Source: Candidatus Cloacimonadota bacterium
GTDB lineage: Bacteria > Cloacimonadota > Cloacimonadia > Cloacimonadales > Cloacimonadaceae
NCBI GenBank assembly: GCA_016875595.1
Contig: VGPI01000058.1
Location: 1-10,977 of the forward strand
Reading direction: 5' to 3'
DNA length: 10,977 nt
Part shown: positions 1 through 6,193 of the stretch, one piece after another
Layout: the number at the start of each line of letters is the position of its first letter
Numbering within the stretch: position 1 is the stretch's first letter
Position numbers and translations under genes: made by a program
The notes under the pieces: generated by a model
Database searches by the model: none
What the model was told of the DNA's origin: nothing
The model's input: only the letters and a program-made list of their open reading frames with translations

Positions 1-232
1 CAGGGGGCAAGAATATACTCTAAGGCATTGATAGTAAAAGTGAAGAAGATTAAGCTTGACAAGAAGAAAACACAAAGAAAATGAGAAGTGTCAACCAAAA
101 TCAGGAAACTCCAATCTGGGTGGTCATATAACTATATGATTCTCAGAATGATAGCATCCAGGCGAGATGCTTGCGATCTCTCACTGAAACCCAGCCGGTC
201 TGCGATCAGACCTGAATCGTAACTTATCTGAT
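1..232. other. Non-coding flank downstream of the AEC permease
   Basis: No convincing gene is visible in this stretch. It holds three small dyads: TCATATA-ac-TATATGA at 124-139, AGCATC-7 nt-GATGCT at 152-170, and GGTCTG-cgat-CAGACC at 197-212. The last lies 20 bp beyond the stop codon of the permease and could act as a weak 3' end for it, but none of the three is followed by a clear T-tract on the minus strand. The first 120 bases are A-rich and show no codon-like pattern. Confidence 0.5.
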
Positions 233-1291
233 TTATAGGTAGATACTGAATATCCAAATCAAAACGACAGTAACCGGAACACCGATCAAAGTTGACCAGG
301 TCACGGCATGAGCGGTTGCCCGCTTGTCCAGTCCATAAGGAACGAGGAACATATTGGTGCCGGTGATCGGCAGGCAGGCATTGATCACCATTACCGCCAT
401 CCATGGACCAGGGATGACATTCAGGACATACAAAAGACCAAAGATGCTGAAGATGATGCCGGGCGTGATGACGGCAGTGAGATAGAAGATCTGCCTTACC
501 CACAGCCAGTGCTCCACCTGATCGTCCTGGATCAGACCCGTGAGTTTCTTCAATTCGATCAGTTTCAAATCCTGGGGATGTATCCCCGAACCGACATAAT
601 AGAGCGCGATCGGGATGGTCAGGGCGGTGTAGAAACGGAGGATCGTTCCCCAATCACCCAATTCCTTAGTCGTGAGACCAGTCGTCTGATGCACCACTAT
701 CGCCGCTACTACAAAGCTGGAAAAATACCATGGATAAAAGCGAAGGAACCAGGGTAGCTTTAGCGGATCCGTCTGCGCCCGCTGTTCTCTTTTACTCATC
801 CGATACAGGATATAAGGCATAACGGCAAATAGCGCGATCCCCATCAAAGCCATAAAAATGGCGGCTGGAACGCCCCATTCCTTGATTGCCAGTATAGCTC
901 CGCCAACAAAAGCCGAACTCCGTCCCTGACTGGTCAAAAGCGTTTTAAGATAGAGCTTGTCCGATCCCGGATCGACCACTCTTCGCCGGATATGATACCG
1001 GGCATAGAGATATGCCAAAACATACATAAATATGATCGTTAGACAGGTAAGCCCGACAAACTCCGCCATCTCCAGGGTTAAACGTGCATCCAGAAAGATG
1101 CGGAACACGAGCGGAGGGACAAAGAAATACAGGACGATCAGCCCGATCTTTTTCATGACAAAATCAATGCGCTCCTGCCTAAAGAAAAACTGCCAGCCCC
1201 ATGATATTAAAAAACCGACCAGGATCCAAGGCATCGTCCATAATCCTGATATATAGGGTATTATTGTCTTCATCATCTCGATCATTTTCAT
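233..1291 (-). CDS. AEC (auxin efflux carrier)-family permease
   Basis: This is a 352-residue integral membrane protein with about ten hydrophobic segments, as expected for the AEC / Mem_trans family of secondary transporters, which export or import small organic anions. The family-like C-terminal part is the clearest signal: a segment containing YYVGSGIHPQDLK in the middle, and near the end NACLPITGTNMFLVPYGLD followed by a final hydrophobic helix. Length is near the usual 300-390. The ATG at 1291 is preceded by AGAGGA at a suitable distance. It lies beyond the terminator of the upstream operon, so it is probably its own transcription unit. I found no convincing promoter between it and the terminator. 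The substrate cannot be told from sequence. The family call is fairly secure; a link to the neighbouring metal operon is not supported. Confidence 0.8.
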   Translation of the reverse strand: MKMIEMMKTIIPYISGLWTMPWILVGFLISWGWQFFFRQERIDFVMKKIGLIVLYFFVPPLVFRIFLDARLTLEMAEFVGLTCLTIIFMYVLAYLYARYHIRRRVVDPGSDKLYLKTLLTSQGRSSAFVGGAILAIKEWGVPAAIFMALMGIALFAVMPYILYRMSKREQRAQTDPLKLPWFLRFYPWYFSSFVVAAIVVHQTTGLTTKELGDWGTILRFYTALTIPIALYYVGSGIHPQDLKLIELKKLTGLIQDDQVEHWLWVRQIFYLTAVITPGIIFSIFGLLYVLNVIPGPWMAVMVINACLPITGTNMFLVPYGLDKRATAHAVTWSTLIGVPVTVVLIWIFSIYL

Positions 1292-1522
1292 TGTCCTCTT
1301 TGTTCATGGCGGACTGCCGGGTAGGTTCCGTCTGTTCTTGTTTTGGGTGATCAGCACCTTCAAGTTTCAACACTATCAATATCTTAGCATTTAAGCACTC
1401 TAAGGTATCATGGACATAAACTGCAAATCCACTCGTAGTTGCAAGGCAATCTTCATACACAGAATCAGTCAAGGGATTTCTCTGACGACCTCTGTCAAGC
1501 GGAGAGGTAACGATCGCGGATC
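1292..1522. other. Intergenic region upstream of the AEC permease
   Basis: This gap lies between the permease start and the terminator of the upstream operon. A 97-codon minus-strand reading frame covers part of it but looks non-coding: its second half is out of frame within the permease gene and is rich in Asp, Glu and Asn. Candidate minus-strand promoter boxes such as TTGCAG and TTAGAG are poor matches, so I call none. Confidence 0.4.
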
Positions 1523-1557
1523 AAAAAAAGGCAGCAATCCTGGTTTGATCACTGCCT
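1523..1557 (-). terminator. Rho-independent terminator of the csoR-ABC operon
   Basis: Read on the minus strand, AGGCAG pairs with CTGCCT. A 2x2 internal mismatch and a further 3 bp (ATC/GAT) follow, around a 7-nt loop, and then a run of seven Ts. It sits about 40 bp past the stop codon of the ABC ATPase gene, as expected for the 3' end of the six-gene operon. Confidence 0.8.
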
Positions 1558-1598
1558 GGTTGTTGGGTAGCTTTCTATACTATGACAGGAACTTCAGG

Positions 1599-2273
1599 TC
1601 AAATCAACTGACCGTCACGGAGTTCCACGATGCGACCCGCTTTTTGGGCGATCGAGGGGTTGTGGGTGACCAGAATGATGGTGATACCCTTTTCCTGATT
1701 GAGTTGAGTGAGGATTCCTGCGATCTCTTCGCTACGCTTTGTATCCAGATTGCCGGTGGGCTCATCGGCAAGTATCACCTTGGGTTCGTTGATCATAGCC
1801 CGGGCGATGGCGACGCGTTGCATTTCTCCGCCGGAGATCTCCTTGGGCAGATGCATCAGACGATGATCCAGACCCAGAAGTTTGGTCACTTCCATCACTT
1901 TGTTCCGGTTATCTCTCCTTTGGGTGAAGGTATGAGGCAGGAGGATGTTCTCCAGAACGGTCAGAGTGGGTATCAGGTAGAATTTCTGGAAGATATAGCC
2001 AAATGTCCTGCGGCGGATATGGGTGAGTTTGCGCTCCGGCAAGCGAAAGTTGTCTTTATAGACGGTTTCGCCACCGACGTAGAGCTCGCCGGCACTGGGG
2101 TTGTCAAGGCAGCCCAGCATGTGGAGAAGTGTGGTCTTTCCGGAGCCAGAAGCGCCGATGAAGGCAATAAATTCGCCCGTCTGGATCGCAATGTCAATAC
2201 CGTTTACAGCCATGATCTCCTCTGAACCGCGCAGGTATTTTTTTACCAGTTTGTGTGCCCGGATGATGCTCAT
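1599..2273 (-). CDS. ABC transporter ATP-binding protein, MacB/LolD type
   Basis: This 224-residue ATPase is the motor subunit for the adjacent FtsX-like permease and acts on the cytoplasmic face of the inner membrane. Walker A is GASGSGKTT at about residues 40-48, the Q-loop glutamine is in FQKF near 96, the signature is SGGEMQRVAIARA at about 147-159 (with Glu where many members have Gln), Walker B is VILADEP at 166-172 and the H-loop histidine is in VTHN near 204. Length and motif order fit the MacB/LolD/FtsE group. The start ATG overlaps the permease stop in an ATGA, with GGGAGAG upstream, so translation is probably coupled. It is the last gene of the operon. Substrate is not readable from the ATPase itself. 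Confidence 0.93.
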   Translation of the reverse strand: MSIIRAHKLVKKYLRGSEEIMAVNGIDIAIQTGEFIAFIGASGSGKTTLLHMLGCLDNPSAGELYVGGETVYKDNFRLPERKLTHIRRRTFGYIFQKFYLIPTLTVLENILLPHTFTQRRDNRNKVMEVTKLLGLDHRLMHLPKEISGGEMQRVAIARAMINEPKVILADEPTGNLDTKRSEEIAGILTQLNQEKGITIILVTHNPSIAQKAGRIVELRDGQLI

Positions 2274-3466
2274 ACTTCACTCTCCCCGCTCTTGATGGCT
2301 TCAATCGGTCTGATCCGCGCTGCCCGGAACGATGGATAGATACCGCTGATCAAGCCAATGAGGACAATCAACCCAATCGAACGCAAAGCCAGTAGCGCAT
2401 CGATCCGGATGATCGAACCCTTGGGTGAATAGGGCAGGACGTATCTGACCAGACCCTCGGTGACGACTTGGAGACCCAGAGCAAGGATCGCGCCCACGAT
2501 ACCACCGATCAGACAGAGGATCACCGTCTCCGTCCAGATCAGACGGAAGATCTGCCCGGAAGAGGCACCCATCGACTTCATGATCCCGATCTCGGGGAAG
2601 CGTTCGAGAACGGACATCAATATGGTATTCATCACTCCGATCATGGCGATCAGCACGGCAATTACAGCAATCGACAGTACCATGACCCGGGCAGTGTCCA
2701 CCAGATTGGAGATCGTGGTCTTGACCTGAGCCATGGAGACCACCTGCACGTCGGGTAACTGGTAGAGCTTCTCCTCATAACCGCTGACATTCACATCCCG
2801 GTGCACTTTGATGCCGACGCTGGTGATGTTGCCTTCCTGTCCAAAAATCTTTTGTAGTGCCTTGTAGGGGACAAAAATGGTGCCATCGTCCTGGGTACCG
2901 GCGCGTTCCAGGATAGCGACGACCTTTAACTCGACTTCGTGCCCCGGGATCAAGAGATAGTCCCCGACTTCCCTCTGCTCCAGCTCCGCCGCCTCATATC
3001 CGATGACGGCTTCATCGGCATAGAGATCGGTGAACCAAGCCCCCTGAACCACCTTCAGATAAGCCCGCATCCCGGGAAAGGTCAATGGATCCACTCCGGT
3101 ATAAGCGATCATAGATCCAGTGTCTCCTGACATGGGATCAAACGCTGCCTGCATCAACATCGGCGTAAGCGCTTGCACCTCAGGATGCTCCGCCAGTTCA
3201 TCCAGCACCGTTTCCGGCATGTACCTCAGCCCGGCTCCACCCTGAAGCATCAGCGTGGCTGCTTCATAGGGACAACCCTTGGCAGTCAGCAGGATCTGAA
3301 ATCCCAGATCGTCGATGTCCTTATTCAAGGATTGTTCGTATCCCTGATTGAATCCAAACAAGCTCACTAGGATCCAGGTGGACAAAGCGATGCCAAAAAG
3401 TGTCAGGATGCTCCTGATCTTCTTGCGGCGCAGGTTCTTGTAGGCAATAGTATTGATATTGGTCAT
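2270..3466 (-). CDS. FtsX/MacB-like ABC transporter permease
   Basis: This is the inner-membrane subunit of a type VII (MacB/LolCE-like) ABC system, a class that moves substrates from the periplasm or outer leaflet rather than across the inner membrane. The 398-residue protein has a first transmembrane helix at about residues 18-40, a large periplasmic domain at about 41-260 (MacB_PCD-like), then three helices near 262-285, 308-335 and 362-385. The coupling-helix sequence ERFPEIGIMKSMGAS is at about 288-302. I place the start at the ATG at 3466 (MTNINTIAYKN), because AGGAGA lies 4 nt upstream and overlaps the stop of the preceding gene; an ATG at 3490 would add eight residues and has no such site. 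The periplasmic part carries Cys65 and several Met residues (73, 83, 103, 105), which may matter if the substrate or sensed ligand is copper; that is inference. Confidence 0.88.
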   Translation of the reverse strand: MTNINTIAYKNLRRKKIRSILTLFGIALSTWILVSLFGFNQGYEQSLNKDIDDLGFQILLTAKGCPYEAATLMLQGGAGLRYMPETVLDELAEHPEVQALTPMLMQAAFDPMSGDTGSMIAYTGVDPLTFPGMRAYLKVVQGAWFTDLYADEAVIGYEAAELEQREVGDYLLIPGHEVELKVVAILERAGTQDDGTIFVPYKALQKIFGQEGNITSVGIKVHRDVNVSGYEEKLYQLPDVQVVSMAQVKTTISNLVDTARVMVLSIAVIAVLIAMIGVMNTILMSVLERFPEIGIMKSMGASSGQIFRLIWTETVILCLIGGIVGAILALGLQVVTEGLVRYVLPYSPKGSIIRIDALLALRSIGLIVLIGLISGIYPSFRAARIRPIEAIKSGESEV

Positions 3467-3474
3467 TTGTTCTC

Positions 3475-4086
3475 CTAAAGTGAGCCCCACCTGCCAAAGT
3501 GTTCCATCAGTACTAAGTTCTTCTTGATCCCGCGCATGATGGCGGCAAAGTCAGGGTCATTGTCCGGAGCCGGATTCTTGATGGTTGTGACCTTGCCGGT
3601 GCCCTTCATGTTTACTATATCGAAGGTGTCAAAATCCTTTACGGACAAGCCGGCAAACTGACTTGTAAAGGTACGTGCCTTGAAGAGATTACCATTACGT
3701 GAACTGAGCCGCTGGAAATAAAGCTGAGTGATGATCCCCCGTTCACTCAATACCAGAAAGACCTGGATGCCACCATACCGTCCTTTCTGGTTCACGCCAT
3801 GGACGTATCCGATCAGCTTATCGCCTTTGAATACCTCGTAGATGGTATAAGGAACATCGATTGTTTCAAAGAGACCGGTAAACTTGTCACCAAGACGGGT
3901 CTCAACCTTAGTGAGCAGCGCTTTTCCGCCGTCTCTCTGGATTGACCTGTAGTAGGTCTTGTATCCAGTATGATCAGGGAAAAAGCGCTTTATGTCTTTG
4001 GCCGGGTCATTCAAGTCACAGCCCACCGCCCCATATAGAAAGGATGCGGCAAGTAGCGCCAGGATTAGCAGGATTATCTGTTTCAT
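3475..4086 (-). CDS. Exported lipoprotein, possible FMN-binding-like domain
   Basis: This 203-residue protein has a typical hydrophobic signal segment (residues 3-22) ending in AVGC, so Cys23 is probably lipidated. Asp follows the Cys, which in enterobacteria marks retention at the inner membrane; whether that rule holds here is unknown. The mature part begins with an acidic stretch and KRFFPDHTGYKTYY, then a segment with VHGVNQKGRYGGIQVFLVL followed by ISERGIITQLYF-type strands. That layout resembles periplasmic FMN-binding domains of the RnfG/NqrC/NosR group, but the flavinylation motif (S/D-G-A-S/T-S/T) is not visible, so covalent FMN is unlikely. Its ATG is preceded by GAGGA overlapping the stop of the barrel gene, and its own stop overlaps the ribosome site of the permease gene. 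It may be the periplasmic partner of the ABC permease. The fold assignment is tentative. Confidence 0.55.
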   Translation of the reverse strand: MKQIILLILALLAASFLYGAVGCDLNDPAKDIKRFFPDHTGYKTYYRSIQRDGGKALLTKVETRLGDKFTGLFETIDVPYTIYEVFKGDKLIGYVHGVNQKGRYGGIQVFLVLSERGIITQLYFQRLSSRNGNLFKARTFTSQFAGLSVKDFDTFDIVNMKGTGKVTTIKNPAPDNDPDFAAIMRGIKKNLVLMEHFGRWGSL

Positions 4087-4096
4087 TTGTCATTCC

Positions 4097-5119
4097 TCAA
4101 AATATGAAACCCCGGTAGTAAAACAACTGAGCACTGACCGTATGATTCTCTGTCAGGTGACGGTAATTATACATGGCTCTCAGGGTCAGGGCTGGGCTGA
4201 TTTTGTATTGCATGGCAACGGCATAATTCTGGTCGGTAACGTTCTTTAAGCGGGTAAACTGGGCTTGGGTCATGATGCTTGCCCGGTCTTCCGGGAACAG
4301 GTAATGGTTTAATCTGAGTAGTCCTGTATACGCGTAGTACTCATCATAAGAGCCGAGGATGAGATCCGCCGCTGTCTCCCAGTCGAGATACCTCATTGAT
4401 CCATCCACTCCTCCAACCATCGTCTGATGAGCCTTTTCCCCGTGCATGACGTTGTAACCCATGCTATGCAGGACTTCACCGGCAGCGAAGGATACACCGA
4501 CTGTACTATTACCCTTTGCCAGATCACCCACACCCAGCCTGCCACTGACCAGATAGGTCTCATCAAGGTACAGCGGCATTCCCGACCCTGTGGTCAGCGA
4601 TAACTTCAGATCAATGGTCTCTGTTTCATAGTTCGCACCCACTCCCCAATCACGGTCAAAATTTAGAGCGGTCATCGTGTTGTCTATCAGCAATTGAGCA
4701 TGATTATCCAGATAGGATGACAAGCCCAGAGCAGGTTTATTATGCCCGATCCACAGGTCCAGCCAAGGTGCCTTCCAGTTCAGGAAGGCGTTGTATAATT
4801 GTGCTTCTATCTTGTTTTCACGCAGTTCATCATAAGCCAACCGGGATTGGATACTGACATATCCCCAATCTCTGGATTTGCCTCGCAAGCGATGGATGTA
4901 GTCAAACCCGATGGAGGGCTTTTGCATGGCATCATGCTTGTGATGTGAATAGGGCTGGAACTCACTGTTACTCAGGTCATATTTTCCAACCGCCTGAATC
5001 TCCAAATTGAGCAGGTTGGTTCCTGCCGGCAACGGAACACTATGGAAGAATACGATCATTAGCAGCAGGAATAACGATTTCGCCGGAATCGAGCCGTGGT
5101 AATCTCGTTCATATCGCAT
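4097..5119 (-). CDS. Outer-membrane beta-barrel protein (porin-like)
   Basis: This 340-residue protein has a charged N-terminus, a hydrophobic export segment (residues 15-32, ending SVPLPAG), and then many alternating, aromatic-flanked short strands. It ends in YYRGFIF, and a C-terminal Phe is the classic outer-membrane barrel signal. The phrase LWIGHNKPALGLSSYLDNH and the strand-turn pattern after it resemble OprP/O-type porins, but I do not recognise a specific family. Just after the signal peptide is HHKHDAM (His59, His60, His62, Met65), a plausible soft-metal site. It lies 15 bp after the ytkA-like gene and 10 bp before the lipoprotein gene. The ribosome site is weak (AGAGA), so translation may depend on coupling. 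It likely provides the outer-membrane part of the putative metal-handling system. Confidence 0.7.
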   Translation of the reverse strand: MRYERDYHGSIPAKSLFLLLMIVFFHSVPLPAGTNLLNLEIQAVGKYDLSNSEFQPYSHHKHDAMQKPSIGFDYIHRLRGKSRDWGYVSIQSRLAYDELRENKIEAQLYNAFLNWKAPWLDLWIGHNKPALGLSSYLDNHAQLLIDNTMTALNFDRDWGVGANYETETIDLKLSLTTGSGMPLYLDETYLVSGRLGVGDLAKGNSTVGVSFAAGEVLHSMGYNVMHGEKAHQTMVGGVDGSMRYLDWETAADLILGSYDEYYAYTGLLRLNHYLFPEDRASIMTQAQFTRLKNVTDQNYAVAMQYKISPALTLRAMYNYRHLTENHTVSAQLFYYRGFIF

Positions 5120-5134
5120 GACGCCATTCTCTAC

Positions 5135-5596
5135 TTAGATATCCAGTTTAATGAAGGCACTGCCCAGCATTTTCCCGTTCAAGGATGCTTTGATATGGAT
5201 CTCCCAATCCCCCAGCATCATGAAATGAACCGGAACGGCATATTGATTCTTGCGGTTAAGTTGCATCTTGACATCCCCGGTATCATGAGCACCCTTCATA
5301 GACGGCATATAGGCATCGGCGGTAAAGTCCAGATTGGTGACCGGTTTCTTGTCTTTGTCAAAAGCCCGAACCAGCAATACGAAGTGTCCGATCTTAGGTT
5401 TCTTGTTCCATTCGTAGGTGATGTAATAATTCGTAGATATCCAATGTGTCTTCTTCGGGGCGGCAATAACCTGTTTATCGGTGGGTGCCGTATATGCCGG
5501 CTTGGAGGTGTTCCCTTTCGTGCATGAACCGCAATGCTGGGAAAACAGCGGTAGTAGCATCAGAGCGATGCTTATCAGTAATAGGATCCTTTTCAT
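5135..5596 (-). CDS. YtkA-like periplasmic protein, probable copper handling
   Basis: This 153-residue exported protein has a signal segment at residues 3-19 and then HCGSC (His21, Cys22, Cys25), a CxxC pair near the start of the mature protein. The C-terminal half looks like a YtkA/FixH-type Ig-like domain: it has MPSMKGAH (Met97, Met100, His104), then a strand with VPVHFMMLGDWEIHIKA (His124, Met126, Met127). This Met/His pattern is typical of the family, whose members often sit in copper and cytochrome-oxidase assembly operons. The start is well supported by AAGGAG six bases upstream, which overlaps the stop of the csoR gene. A small periplasmic copper-binding or chaperone-like protein is the best guess; binding is inferred, not shown. 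Confidence 0.7.
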   Translation of the reverse strand: MKRILLLISIALMLLPLFSQHCGSCTKGNTSKPAYTAPTDKQVIAAPKKTHWISTNYYITYEWNKKPKIGHFVLLVRAFDKDKKPVTNLDFTADAYMPSMKGAHDTGDVKMQLNRKNQYAVPVHFMMLGDWEIHIKASLNGKMLGSAFIKLDI

Positions 5597-5606
5597 TGTA
5601 TACTCC

Positions 5607-5909
5607 TTATGATCTGGTCATTTTACTTATGGTTTTCCTGAGTTCTTCTATGATGCCGTCTCGCCCTGACTTGATCTGTTCCAGGATGCATGAATTCAGA
5701 TGAGCGTTAAACAGCTCCTTACTCACTGAATTCAAGGCACTCCGGATGGCTGAGATCTGATTGATGATATCATCACAATACACATCATCCGAGATCATCT
5801 TCTGGATGCCTCTGATCTGACCTTCAATCCGCTTCAGGCGATTGATGAGCCCTTGCTTGAAATCGCAATCATGATGCGCTTTTCGCTTCGTAACCTTGCT
5901 CTGCGTCAT
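5607..5909 (-). CDS. csoR: CsoR-family copper-sensing transcriptional repressor
   Basis: This 100-residue all-helical DUF156 protein is a member of the CsoR/RcnR/FrmR metal-sensing repressor family. The family core RLKRIEGQIRGIQKMI is at residues 24-39, followed by YCDDI and QISAIRSAL. The putative Cu(I) ligands are Cys45, His70 and Cys74, with spacings of 25 and 4 residues that match the Cys-His-Cys set of Mycobacterium CsoR (36/61/65). RcnR-type Ni/Co sensors have His at the last position, and FrmR-type sensors respond to formaldehyde, so copper is the favoured signal. AAGGAG stands 7 bp before the ATG. The gene is first in the operon and a CsoR-type operator lies immediately upstream, so autoregulation with copper-dependent release is expected. 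Direct sensing data do not exist here. Confidence 0.93.
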   Translation of the reverse strand: MTQSKVTKRKAHHDCDFKQGLINRLKRIEGQIRGIQKMISDDVYCDDIINQISAIRSALNSVSKELFNAHLNSCILEQIKSGRDGIIEELRKTISKMTRS

Positions 5910-5927
5910 AAATCAACTCCTTGGATT

Positions 5928-5944
5928 ATACCCACAGGGGGTAT
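5928..5944. promoter_or_regulatory. CsoR-type operator
   Basis: ATACCCACAGGGGGTAT is a near-perfect dyad with 6-bp arms (ATACCC/GGGTAT) around a GC-rich centre. This is the classic shape of CsoR-family operators. It lies 18 bp upstream of the csoR start codon and covers the predicted transcription start region, so bound CsoR would block the promoter. The match is by pattern memory only; no footprint exists. Confidence 0.85.
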
Positions 5945-5948
5945 TTAG

Positions 5949-5977
5949 AATATAATGCACTTTCTGTTCCAAGGCAA
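5949..5977 (-). promoter_or_regulatory. Predicted sigma-70-type promoter of the csoR operon
   Basis: On the minus strand, TTGCCT (-35, 5972-5977) and TATATT (-10, 5949-5954) are separated by exactly 17 bp. Transcription would start about 7 bp downstream, at the edge of the CsoR operator. An alternative TATAAT at 5925-5930 overlaps the operator but lacks a good -35. Confidence 0.6.
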
Positions 5978-5978
5978 C

Positions 5979-5995
5979 TTGATTTGTTAAATCAA
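5979..5995. promoter_or_regulatory. Dyad next to the csoR promoter
   Basis: TTGATTT-gtt-AAATCAA has perfect 7-bp arms and abuts the -35 box of the csoR promoter. It may be a binding site for a second regulator. The half sites look like FNR (TTGAT...ATCAA), but the spacing is 7 instead of 4, so I do not call it FNR. Confidence 0.35.
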
Positions 5996-6147
5996 CATCA
6001 CGATCATTATGACAGGCATTGATTCAACCTGATCCCCCGAAGTGGATTGACGATAAACACCCCCTATTCTGCCAGCGGTTTCTTATTCTCTGACGGTTAT
6101 CGGCGAGCGGAAATCTATCCAATTGAGCAGGGACACGGTGATTTGGC

Positions 6148-6176
6148 TGGATATTTGCATCGCAAAGTGCTATAAT
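6148..6176 (+). promoter_or_regulatory. Predicted promoter of the aspartic protease-like gene
   Basis: TGGATA (-35, 6148-6153), a 17-bp spacer and a perfect TATAAT (-10, 6171-6176) lie 18 bp upstream of the start codon. The leader would be only about 10 nt long, and GAGG at 6183-6186 serves as ribosome site. The -35 matches consensus at four of six positions. The intergenic stretch 5996-6147 shows nothing else I can name. Confidence 0.5.
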
Positions 6177-6193
6177 AAATGTGAGGTTTTACG

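Noticed and set aside
1179..1472. A 97-codon minus-strand open frame upstream of and into the AEC permease gene
   Set aside because: It overlaps the permease out of frame, has no domain signal and becomes a low-complexity Asp/Glu/Asn stretch. The permease start has a better ribosome site.
1410..2225. A 271-codon plus-strand frame over the ABC ATPase
   Set aside because: It is antisense to a gene with every ATPase motif intact and it also spans the terminator. It is a shadow.
3467..3490. A longer start for the ABC permease
   Set aside because: The ATG at 3466 has AGGAGA at ideal spacing; the longer form would overlap the lipoprotein gene and lacks a ribosome site.
5979..5995. FNR box
   Set aside because: FNR sites are TTGAT-4 nt-ATCAA. 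Here the half sites are 7 nt apart, so the centre spacing is wrong.
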